Below, piece after piece: positions 1-5,505 of a stretch of 6,256 nucleotides of DNA. This stretch comes from Acidobacteriota bacterium (GTDB taxonomy: Bacteria; Acidobacteriota; JAAYUB01; JAMOQF01). The translations under genes were made by a program, and so were the position numbers. A model generated the notes under the pieces. That model was not told the origin of the DNA, did not search any database, and saw only the letters and a program-made list of their open reading frames with translations. How positions within the stretch are numbered: position 1 is the first letter of the stretch; every line of letters starts with the position of its first letter. Location: the NCBI GenBank assembly GCA_027040585.1, contig JALULU010000348.1, positions 1 through 6,256 of the forward strand, in the 5' to 3' direction.

Positions 1-1
1 A

Positions 2-1237
2 ATTAACTACCTTGTGGAAAATATTTTAAGTGGTAGTATAGTTGTTCCTAAAAATAATGGGAAAAAGCTGGAAAAGCCTGTTGCCATAGGAAAAGGTCTA
101 AAAACAAAAGTAAACTCAAATATTGGAACATCTCCTGACCACGACGTTATTGATGAGGAAATTGAAAAAATTAATGTTTCAGTTTTATACGGTGCTGATA
201 CAGTTATGGATTTAAGCACAGGAAAGGATATAAGGGGAACAAGGAAAAAAATAATTTCTGAATCACCAATACCCGTTGGGACAGTCCCAATGTATGAAGC
301 AGCTGTTAGAAGCAGAGATAAATACAAAACCTTCGTTAAAATGAAAGTGGATGATCTGTTTGAAGTAATTGAAGACCATGGCAAGGATGGAGTTGATTTT
401 ATTACAGTTCACTGTGGTGCCACAAGAAGTGTAGCAGAGACCATGAAAAAGCAGGGAAGAATAATGGATATGGTAAGCAGAGGTGGTTCACTTCTTGTTG
501 AATGGATGATTTATAATGACAAAGAAAATCCTCTATATGAGTATTTTGATAGATTGCTTGAAATTGCAAGAAAATATGATATGACGTTATCTCTTGGGGA
601 TGGATTTAGGCCTGGGGCAATAGGTGATGCATCAGACAGGGCACAGATAAGTGAATTGATTGTTCTGGGTGAGCTTACAAAGATAGCAAGGGAAAATGGG
701 GTTCAGGTTATGATTGAAGGTCCAGGCCATGTTCCAATTCATAAAATTGAAGAGAATATTAAAATAGAGAAATCACTATGTGATGAAGCACCATTTTATG
801 TATTAGGCCCACTTGTTACAGATATAGCAGCAGGTTATGACCATATTACAGGGGCTATTGGTGGAGCAATTGCCGCAATGTATGGAGCTGACTTTCTCTG
901 CTATGTTACCCCTGCTGAGCATTTGAGATTGCCCACAGTTGAAGATGTTAAATTGGGAGTAATTGCATCTAAAATTGCAGCACATGCAGCAGATATTGCT
1001 AAAGGTGTTCCAGGTGCAGTGGAAAAGGACAATGAACTATCAAAGGCAAGAAAGAGATTGGATTGGGATAAAATGTTTGAGTATATGCTTGATTCAGAAC
1101 TTGCAAAGAAAATGAGAAAGGAACGCCCACCAATGGATTCAAATCTATGCACTATGTGTGGTGAATTCTGTGCAATTAAAGCAAGCTCTGAAGCATATTC
1201 TTTTTTGAACATTGTGTCAGATAAAGGTAAAAAATAA
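2..1237 (+). CDS. thiC: Phosphomethylpyrimidine synthase ThiC, 5' end cut off by window
   Basis: ThiC is a radical-SAM enzyme that converts aminoimidazole ribotide to HMP-phosphate, the pyrimidine half of thiamin. Identity rests on strong family signatures: KPVAIGKGLKTKVNSNIGTS near the start, GADTVMDLSTG, PVGTVPMYEA, EGPGHVP and CYVTPAEHL. The two histidines expected to bind the catalytic metal are in GPGH (728-730) and AEHL (920-922). The C-terminal Fe-S cluster cysteines are at 1148-1150, 1157-1159 and 1169-1171, spaced CX2CX3C. The frame is open from base 2, and the codons before the GTG at 14 (I-N-Y-L) continue family-like sequence, so the true start lies upstream with perhaps 20-30 residues missing. 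Any TPP riboswitch would also be upstream and is not visible. The 411 codons seen fit the roughly 430-residue short form of ThiC. It is the first visible gene of a probable operon. Identification is near certain; the missing N-terminal length is inferred. Confidence 0.97.
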   Translation: MNYLVENILSGSIVVPKNNGKKLEKPVAIGKGLKTKVNSNIGTSPDHDVIDEEIEKINVSVLYGADTVMDLSTGKDIRGTRKKIISESPIPVGTVPMYEAAVRSRDKYKTFVKMKVDDLFEVIEDHGKDGVDFITVHCGATRSVAETMKKQGRIMDMVSRGGSLLVEWMIYNDKENPLYEYFDRLLEIARKYDMTLSLGDGFRPGAIGDASDRAQISELIVLGELTKIARENGVQVMIEGPGHVPIHKIEENIKIEKSLCDEAPFYVLGPLVTDIAAGYDHITGAIGGAIAAMYGADFLCYVTPAEHLRLPTVEDVKLGVIASKIAAHAADIAKGVPGAVEKDNELSKARKRLDWDKMFEYMLDSELAKKMRKERPPMDSNLCTMCGEFCAIKASSEAYSFLNIVSDKGKK

Positions 1238-1251
1238 ATAAAAGTTTTTTT

Positions 1252-1258
1252 GAGAGGT
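1252..1258 (+). promoter_or_regulatory. Shine-Dalgarno deciding the start of the PilZ gene
   Basis: GAGAGGT lies 7 nt (from the end of GAGG) before the ATG at 1265. This makes the ATG the start, not the in-frame TTG at 1250, which overlaps this site and has no ribosome-binding site of its own. Confidence 0.75.
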
Positions 1259-1264
1259 ATTTTT

Positions 1265-1552
1265 ATGGATTTAGAAATTGATAGGAGAAAAAACAAAAGG
1301 GTAAAAACCAAAAAACTTTTTTTTAAATTAAAGGGAAAAGATATTCACGGAAATGAAATTGAAAAGTTGGTTGTGGCGGATGATATTAGCAAAGTTGGCG
1401 CTTCATTTGAAACAGATCTTGATTTTGAAATAGGAAGTGAGATATATCTCTCTATTCCACTTCCTTCAAAAGTAATAAGAATAGAGAAAGACCCTTTAAC
1501 TGGTAAAAGAAAATACGCAGTTTTATTTGAAAAATATGAGGTGGAAGAATAA
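1265..1552 (+). CDS. Single-domain PilZ protein, putative cyclic-di-GMP receptor
   Basis: The 95-residue product is essentially one PilZ domain. Both signature motifs are present: RxxxR at residues 8-12 (RKNKR) and DxSxxG at residues 40-45 (DISKVG). In PilZ proteins these bind cyclic-di-GMP. The rest alternates short strands (LFFKLKG, LVVADDIS, EIYLSIPL, KYAVLFEKY) as expected for a six-stranded barrel. No signal peptide, membrane segment or output domain is visible, so it is probably a cytoplasmic adaptor acting through a partner. The charged Arg/Lys-rich start (RRKNKRVKTKK) is typical of the family. It begins 27 nt after thiC and ends 16 nt before the thioredoxin gene, so it is probably co-transcribed with both. 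The controlled process (motility, envelope, secretion) cannot be read from the sequence. The family call is strong; ligand binding is inferred from the intact motifs. Confidence 0.88.
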   Translation: MDLEIDRRKNKRVKTKKLFFKLKGKDIHGNEIEKLVVADDISKVGASFETDLDFEIGSEIYLSIPLPSKVIRIEKDPLTGKRKYAVLFEKYEVEE

Positions 1553-1558
1553 AAAATA

Positions 1559-1565
1559 TGGAGGT
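1559..1565 (+). promoter_or_regulatory. Strong Shine-Dalgarno of the thioredoxin lipoprotein gene
   Basis: TGGAGGT sits just before the ATG at 1569 and fixes that start. The frame stays open upstream to a TTG at 1527 inside the PilZ gene, but using it would place charged residues ahead of the signal peptide. Confidence 0.8.
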
Positions 1566-1568
1566 ATT

Positions 1569-2033
1569 ATGAAAAAAGTTTTCTTAGTATTATTAGCATT
1601 TTTAGTGCTTTCACTTTTCTCATGTGCAAGTCCACAAATAACAACATATAACAGTGGAGAAAATAGTGACAAAACAAATAAATCGGTAAAGGAAATTTCA
1701 TATGGTTCTCAGGTAGATATACAAAAATATATAAAAAAAGGGAAAGTTACAATTTTTGACTTCTATAGTGAATATTGCCCTCCCTGTAGAAGGATCTCAC
1801 CTCTTCTTGATAAACTTGCAAAAAAGAGAGACGATATTTTTGTAGTTAAAGTAAATATTAATAGGCCAGGTGTAAGAGGTATAGATTGGTCTTCTCCTGT
1901 TGCAAGACAATATGGACTCAGGTCTATTCCCCATTTTAAAATATACTCAAAAGATGGGAAACTAAAAATGGAAGGGCGAGATGCATATGAGTATATTTTA
2001 CATATGCTGAGGGATGAAGGATTGTTAAACTAA
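1569..2033 (+). CDS. Thioredoxin-fold lipoprotein with CPPC active site
   Basis: The product has 154 residues. Residues 1-18 form a lipoprotein-type signal peptide (MKK, a hydrophobic core, then LFS before Cys19), so the mature protein is probably lipid-anchored outside the cytoplasm. A polar linker rich in Asn, Ser and Lys (about 20-45) leads into a thioredoxin fold. The active site is YCPPC at residues 69-73 (Cys70, Cys73), and the expected cis-proline is Pro121 in SIPHF. Between the central strand (VVKVNI) and the cis-proline is a longer segment than in E. coli thioredoxin, including RGIDWSSPVARQYG. The likely role is extracytoplasmic thiol-disulfide reduction or exchange; the partner is unknown. 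CPPC differs from the CGPC of cytoplasmic thioredoxin, so redox potential cannot be assumed. It lies between the PilZ gene and pyrC with very short gaps. The phenylalanine at -2 of the lipobox is slightly atypical. The fold is secure, lipidation likely. Confidence 0.88.
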   Translation: MKKVFLVLLAFLVLSLFSCASPQITTYNSGENSDKTNKSVKEISYGSQVDIQKYIKKGKVTIFDFYSEYCPPCRRISPLLDKLAKKRDDIFVVKVNINRPGVRGIDWSSPVARQYGLRSIPHFKIYSKDGKLKMEGRDAYEYILHMLRDEGLLN

Positions 2034-2039
2034 GTATTG

Positions 2040-3311
2040 ATGAGTGCTGAAGGAATAATTTTAAAAAATGGAATACTTGTTTTAAAAGATGACGTTGTTG
2101 TAGGAGATTTAATTATTGAGGAGGGCTTTATTGTGGATAGGCCATCCGTTCAAAAAAAACATATTGAAATAGATTGTAAAGGTTTTTATGTTTGTCCGGG
2201 CTTCATTGATATTCACTGTCATTTCAGAGATCCTGGGTACACAAATATAGAAGACATTTTTACTGGTCTAAAAAGTGCAGCGGCTGGTGGTATTACTGCA
2301 GTTTCAACCATGCCAAATACAAATCCTGTTTGTGATAACAAAGAAATTATTGAGTATCAGTTAGAAAAATCAAAGGAAATAGATGAGGTAAAATTATATC
2401 CATTTTCTTCAATGACAATGGGAGAAGATGGTAAGCACCCTGTAAATTTTTTAGAAATGAAAAAAAGTGGCGCTATTGGATTTACAGACGATGGAAAATG
2501 TGTGCAGAATAATCGTTTAATTTTTGAAATTGCTAAAGAAATAAAAAAAATTGATTCCATATTGGTAGATCACTGTGAAGATTATAGTTTAAGTAAAGAT
2601 GGTGTAGTTACAGAAGGTAAAATTTCTAAAGAATTTAATTTGCCTTATCAAAACCCATTATCTGAAGAAATTATTGTTGCAAGAGATATTTTAATTGCCA
2701 AACACACTGGTGTTAAAATTCATCTTCAACATTTATCAACTAAAGGAAGTATTCAATTAGTAAAATGGGCTAAAGAAAAGGGACTTAAAGTTACCTCTGA
2801 AGTTACACCACATCATATTTATTTTTCTGAAGAAGATATAGAAGTTAAGGATACAAATTATAAAATGAATCCACCTTTAAGAAGTGAAAATGATAGAAAA
2901 TACTTAATAGAATCCATTTTAAATGGGACCATAGATGTAATTGCCTCAGATCATGCTCCCCACACATTTGAAGATAAAAATAGAGGTTTTTTAATCGCTC
3001 CTTTTGGAGTTATAGGTCTTGAAACTTTAATACCCGTTGTTATGACACTTTTATTCCACAAAAATGGTATGAAAATTAACGAAATTGTGAAAATTTGTTC
3101 AACAAATCCGGCAAAATTGCTTAAAATAAAAAGGGATCTAAAAGTTGGAGAAGAAGCAAACATTACAATTATTGACCCTAAAAGAAAATTTACTGTGAAT
3201 AAAAAATTTTTTCATTCCAAATCAAAAAATTCTCCATTTATAGGTAAAGATTTTATCGGTAAAGCTGTTTGTACAATTGTTTCAGGTAAAATCTGTTTTT
3301 CTGAACTATAA
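2040..3311 (+). CDS. pyrC: Dihydroorotase, class I
   Basis: Dihydroorotase interconverts N-carbamoyl-L-aspartate and dihydroorotate, the third step of pyrimidine synthesis, in the cytoplasm. The 423-residue length and motifs fit the class I amidohydrolase type. Metal and substrate residues are all present: H59 and H61 with R63 in HCHFRDPG, D151 in FTDDGK (the position of the bridging Asp in Aquifex-type enzymes), H178 in DHCED, H231 in HLQHLST, and D304 with H308 in ASDHAPH. MPNTNP (residues 91-96) is the usual substrate-loop motif. I chose the ATG at 2040 over the adjacent in-frame TTG at 2037. Neither has a well-spaced Shine-Dalgarno, and the 6-nt gap after the thioredoxin gene suggests translational coupling. 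Intact catalytic residues argue against the inactive PyrC-like subunit seen in some bacteria. Hydantoinase or allantoinase is less likely given FTDDG and HFRDPG. No other pyr gene is in the window. Confidence 0.93.
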   Translation: MSAEGIILKNGILVLKDDVVVGDLIIEEGFIVDRPSVQKKHIEIDCKGFYVCPGFIDIHCHFRDPGYTNIEDIFTGLKSAAAGGITAVSTMPNTNPVCDNKEIIEYQLEKSKEIDEVKLYPFSSMTMGEDGKHPVNFLEMKKSGAIGFTDDGKCVQNNRLIFEIAKEIKKIDSILVDHCEDYSLSKDGVVTEGKISKEFNLPYQNPLSEEIIVARDILIAKHTGVKIHLQHLSTKGSIQLVKWAKEKGLKVTSEVTPHHIYFSEEDIEVKDTNYKMNPPLRSENDRKYLIESILNGTIDVIASDHAPHTFEDKNRGFLIAPFGVIGLETLIPVVMTLLFHKNGMKINEIVKICSTNPAKLLKIKRDLKVGEEANITIIDPKRKFTVNKKFFHSKSKNSPFIGKDFIGKAVCTIVSGKICFSEL

Positions 3312-3312
3312 T

Positions 3313-3338
3313 TTAAACTTTTTTTATTTTATTTCGTA
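3313..3338 (+). promoter_or_regulatory. Candidate ECF-sigma-type promoter of the sigma operon
   Basis: TTAAAC at 3313-3318, a 16-nt T-rich spacer, then CGTA at 3335-3338. This matches the general ECF layout of an AAC-containing -35 and a CGT-containing -10; the B. subtilis SigW consensus, TGAAAC-N16-CGTA, differs at one base. It lies directly upstream of an ECF sigma gene, where autoregulatory promoters are common. A start about 7-10 nt past the -10 would leave a 5' leader of only some 15 nt. A sigma70 reading (TAAAAT at 3337-3342) has a poor -35. Prediction only; the AT-rich background makes chance matches possible. Confidence 0.5.
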
Positions 3339-3362
3339 AAATTGTTTTAATGCAAAATAAAC

Positions 3363-3923
3363 ATGGAAAATGAGGATAAAGAAATAGTGGAAAGGGTTAT
3401 AAATGGAGAGGTGGGGTTATTTGAACTTCTTGTTAAAAAGTATGAAAATGGTATAGTAGGGTTCATTTATAAAATAGTTTTAAATTACGAAGATGCTGTG
3501 GAGCTTGCTCAGGAAACTTTTATAAAACTATATTCTTCTCTTGATAAATATGATCCAAAATTTAAATTTTCTACATGGTTGTTTACCATAGCAAAGAATA
3601 AGACCATAGATTTTTTAAGAAGCAACAAGTATGAAAATAATTTTGACGATTCCCGTAAGATAAAACCAAATAGGTTTTCTGATATCACGAAAAATCCAGA
3701 AGAAGAGCTTTTAAAAAATGAATTTTACGAAAAAGTGATTTTAATTATTGATGAACTTCCCATTGAATATAAAGAAGTGATAACTTTAAGGTATTTAAAT
3801 AATTTTTCTTATAACGAAATATCTGAGATAACAGATTTACCTTTAGGAACAGTTAAAAATAGAATTTTTAGGGCAAAAATTTTGATAAGAGAAATTTTTG
3901 AAAAGAAGTTTGGAAAAATTTAA
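3363..3923 (+). CDS. RNA polymerase ECF-family sigma factor
   Basis: The 186-residue protein has only regions 2 and 4, the hallmark of ECF sigma factors. Region 2 covers about residues 18-89, with the core-binding and -10 recognition segment around DAVELAQETFIKLYSSLDKY and the STWLFTIAKNKTIDFLR stretch (70-86). A charged linker (about 90-118) joins it to region 4 (about 122-180), with ELPIEYKEVITLRY and the helix-turn-helix FSYNEISEITDLPLGTVKNR that contacts the -35. There is no Shine-Dalgarno before the ATG at 3363. A GTG at 3387 has TGAGGA 10 nt upstream, but starting there removes DKEI from a conserved N-terminal helix, so I keep the ATG with reserve. A predicted ECF promoter lies just upstream. 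The next gene, 14 nt downstream, encodes a membrane protein in the usual anti-sigma position. The signal sensed is unknown; the downstream bactofilin-like gene suggests the envelope. The ECF subgroup cannot be assigned by eye. Confidence 0.95.
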   Translation: MENEDKEIVERVINGEVGLFELLVKKYENGIVGFIYKIVLNYEDAVELAQETFIKLYSSLDKYDPKFKFSTWLFTIAKNKTIDFLRSNKYENNFDDSRKIKPNRFSDITKNPEEELLKNEFYEKVILIIDELPIEYKEVITLRYLNNFSYNEISEITDLPLGTVKNRIFRAKILIREIFEKKFGKI

Positions 3924-3937
3924 AGGTGTCTTGAAAT

Positions 3938-4516
3938 ATGTCAGAAAAAAAATGTAATGAAGAAAAAATATTGAGGTTTATCGAAGGAGATCTTTCCAGA
4001 GAGGAAGAAAAACTAATAAAGGAAGAGATTAAACTTAACCCTATATGTAAAAAAATATATGAATTTCATTCTTCTTTGGAAAATGAGCTTTTAAAATTAA
4101 ACAATTCGGTTGAGGTGCCACAAGAATTTTCTTTAAAAATAATGTCCAAAATAAACAAATATAAACCTGAAAATCTATTTGAATTAAAAGAGGTATTTTT
4201 TGCCATAGCTGTTTTTCTGGTACTCTTTTTTATCTTATTTTTAATTAATGGAAATACAACAAATAAAGTTGTATCAGGGGTGTTTAAGGGATTTTTTGTG
4301 TCCATAAAGTCTTTATCTATCTTTGTTATAAAATTTTTACATGTGGTGTTTTTATCACTATACAATTTACTATATTCCTTTGTCTTACTTGGAAAAGGAC
4401 TTGGAGAAGTAGTTTTAGAACATACTTTAATATTTAGCTTTTTTGTTATATTTACTTTATTACTTTTTATGTATAAATATAGAAAAGTAATTTTATCGGG
4501 ATTTAAAAAAAGATGA
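3938..4516 (+). CDS. Membrane-bound anti-sigma factor candidate lacking zinc ligands
   Basis: The 192-residue protein follows the sigma gene by 14 nt, with an AAAGGTG ribosome-binding site 9 nt before its ATG. Residues about 8-50 resemble an anti-sigma domain: KILRFIEGDLSREEEKLIKE, then NPICKKIYEF, the pattern of the helix that grips sigma region 4. In zinc-binding anti-sigma factors this stretch carries Hx3Cx2C. Here only Cys37 is left, with acidic or aliphatic residues and Asn34 at the other positions, so it would be a zinc-free version. Predicted membrane segments lie at about 86-103, 126-151 and 162-179, followed by a basic tail (KYRKVILSGFKKR). Three segments is more than the single pass of many anti-sigmas, and little protein is left outside the membrane for sensing. 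It overlaps the next gene by ATGA. The role is inferred from position and domain shape; a different membrane protein is possible. Confidence 0.72.
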   Translation: MSEKKCNEEKILRFIEGDLSREEEKLIKEEIKLNPICKKIYEFHSSLENELLKLNNSVEVPQEFSLKIMSKINKYKPENLFELKEVFFAIAVFLVLFFILFLINGNTTNKVVSGVFKGFFVSIKSLSIFVIKFLHVVFLSLYNLLYSFVLLGKGLGEVVLEHTLIFSFFVIFTLLLFMYKYRKVILSGFKKR

Positions 4517-5370
4517 AAAAATATATAATAATAGTATTTTTACTAACATTTTCTCTTTTTTCTTTTGGATATAATCTTCAAAAGGGAAAAGTCTTAAACA
4601 ACAATATTTTTGCCACAAATGAAAATATTAAGATTGATGGATTTGTTAAAGGAGATATAACTTCTATAAATGGAAATGTAATTTTAGGTGGTAAAGTAAA
4701 AGGAGATATATCTGTAATAAATGGTAATGTAATATTAAAAAACAACTCCTCGGTTAATGGAAATATACTTATTATTGCCGGAGAGTTGAAAAGGGGAGAA
4801 AACACCAAGATTTCTGGCTCGATTTTCTTTTTTAATACATATAAGAAAGCTATTTCAATGCTCTTTAAACATCCTGTTAAGTATATTTTCACTTACTCAT
4901 ATTCTTTAAAGGACAAGTCTTTAATTTCAACCCTTATAACAACATTTGCCATTTTTTTACTGATGCTGTTTATAGTACTTTTTTTCCCTAAAAATATTGA
5001 AAATGGTTTACTTTACATAAAAAACAAAAAAGGAAAATTTATAAAATATTCAGTTTTATATTTTTTAATTTTCATACTTTTAATATTTATTTCTCTATTG
5101 TTAAGTGCCATATATATAGGGATAATATTTTTAATCATTTTTTCAATTTTGTTTGTAGCATGCCTAATATTTGGTAGGGCAATTGTATTAATTTATATTG
5201 GAAATCTCATTTTTAGGAGAAAGGGTAAATTTGTTTTAAAGCTGCTTTTGGGAAATATTATTTATTTGATTTTAAATTTTGTTCCAGGTATTGCCATTTT
5301 AAGTCATATTCTTTTGCAAATGACCTCTATTGGCTCAGCTATACTGACAAGATTTGGTAAAAAAGCATAG
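4513..5370 (+). CDS. Membrane protein with N-terminal bactofilin-like beta-solenoid
   Basis: The 285-residue protein begins with a signal peptide (residues 1 to about 19: MKK, hydrophobic core, SFG). Residues about 35-105 are repeats of the polymer-forming bactofilin type: VKGDITSINGNVIL (45-58), VKGDISVINGNVIL (62-75), VNGNILIIAGEL (81-92) and ISGSIFFF (100-107). Such repeats fold into a right-handed beta-helix that can self-assemble. The C-terminal part is membrane-embedded: about 137-159, 178-236 (two or three helices) and 241-280, ending in GSAILTRFG, which resembles the C-terminus of membrane-anchored members of this group. Classical bactofilins are soluble, cytoplasmic and membrane-free, so this is a different architecture, with the solenoid expected outside the cytoplasm. 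It shares ATGA with the anti-sigma gene, implying translational coupling. It may sense envelope state, cooperate with the anti-sigma, or simply be a regulon member. The repeat fold is clear; the function is unknown. Confidence 0.8.
   Translation: MKKYIIIVFLLTFSLFSFGYNLQKGKVLNNNIFATNENIKIDGFVKGDITSINGNVILGGKVKGDISVINGNVILKNNSSVNGNILIIAGELKRGENTKISGSIFFFNTYKKAISMLFKHPVKYIFTYSYSLKDKSLISTLITTFAIFLLMLFIVLFFPKNIENGLLYIKNKKGKFIKYSVLYFLIFILLIFISLLLSAIYIGIIFLIIFSILFVACLIFGRAIVLIYIGNLIFRRKGKFVLKLLLGNIIYLILNFVPGIAILSHILLQMTSIGSAILTRFGKKA
4645..4746 (+). repeat. Two tandem 51-bp repeats encoding solenoid coils
   Basis: Two adjacent 51-bp units (4645-4695 and 4696-4746) are clearly related in both DNA and protein. 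Twelve of the first 14 encoded residues are identical, and AAAGGAGATATA is shared exactly. They look like an internal duplication of one solenoid turn pair within the bactofilin-like gene; the next units have diverged further and are spaced 19 residues apart. Confidence 0.8.
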
Positions 5371-5379
5371 TTTGTGTTT

Positions 5380-5412
5380 TTTATCACACCTTTTTCACTT
5401 TTTTTTCACTTA
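5380..5412 (+). repeat. Three 11-bp direct repeats (T-rich plus TCAC), possible operator
   Basis: Three consecutive 11-bp units, TTTATCACACC, TTTTTCACTTT and TTTTTCACTTA, place TCAC at 5384, 5395 and 5406, exactly 11 bp apart. They end 4 bp before the -35 of the promoter-like sequence at 5417. One-helical-turn spacing is what direct-repeat binding regulators, such as OmpR/PhoB-family response regulators, use. A simple T-rich UP-like element or low-complexity drift is the alternative. Confidence 0.45.
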
Positions 5413-5416
5413 TTTG

Positions 5417-5445
5417 TTGACTTGGGACTATAGTTTTGATATTTT
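5417..5445 (+). promoter_or_regulatory. Sigma70-like promoter with extended -10, downstream of the sigma operon
   Basis: TTGACT (5417-5422) matches the -35 consensus at five of six positions. After a 17-nt spacer comes TATTTT (5440-5445, four of six), preceded by TGA, which gives the extended TGn motif. The spacer holds an 8-bp palindrome, ACTATAGT (5427-5434). Predicted transcription starts near 5451-5453. The only thing downstream on this strand is the terminator at 5474, so it would drive a very short transcript. Confidence 0.5.
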
Positions 5446-5451
5446 CATAAT

Positions 5452-5505
5452 GAAACTGACATATTTGAGCCGACCGGGAGATTGAAATTGCTCCCGGTTT
5501 TTTTA
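5452..5505 (+). ncRNA. Possible small RNA of about 50-55 nt
   Basis: The interval between the predicted start near 5452 and the T-tract of the terminator would form a discrete transcript: a short unpaired 5' part (about 22 nt, containing GACATATTTGAG) and then the GC-rich terminator hairpin. That is a plausible minimal small-RNA layout. An 11-codon frame begins at ATG 5450 (MKLTYLSRPGD) and stops inside the hairpin loop at 5483-5485, but it has no ribosome-binding site and would need leaderless translation. The region may equally be just the 3' UTR of the sigma operon. Confidence 0.3.

Noticed and set aside
1..13. TPP riboswitch upstream of thiC
   Set aside because: The visible bases are coding sequence; any riboswitch would be outside the window.
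14..16. GTG as the start of thiC
   Set aside because: The frame is open to the window edge and the preceding codons fit the ThiC N-terminal region, which normally extends further. It is an internal valine.
1250..1264. TTG start for the PilZ gene
   Set aside because: It has no ribosome-binding site and overlaps the Shine-Dalgarno that serves the ATG at 1265.
901..1311. 136-codon - strand frame opposite the 3' part of thiC
   Set aside because: It is antisense to clearly conserved thiC sequence, has no family-like motif, and is explained by codon bias of the sense strand.
1527..1568. TTG start for the thioredoxin gene
   Set aside because: It would add 14 charged residues ahead of a clear lipoprotein signal peptide; a strong Shine-Dalgarno marks the ATG at 1569.
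4645..4746. CRISPR-like or mobile-element repeat
   Set aside because: The two units are directly adjacent without spacers, in frame and protein-coding; they encode solenoid coils. No inverted repeats or transposase are seen anywhere in the window.
4578..4892. 104-codon - strand frame opposite the solenoid region
   Set aside because: Its periodic composition mirrors the sense-strand repeats; there is no ribosome-binding site or recognisable domain.
5374..5389. Weak hairpin GTGT...ACAC after the bactofilin-like gene as a first terminator
   Set aside because: Only four base pairs with an eight-nt AT-rich loop. The following T-rich run is interrupted, and a far better terminator lies at 5474.
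5451..5473. Second ECF-type promoter starting at TGAAAC (5451-5456)
   Set aside because: The nearest CG-containing -10-like element is only 14 nt away and there is no CGT; what follows is the terminator.
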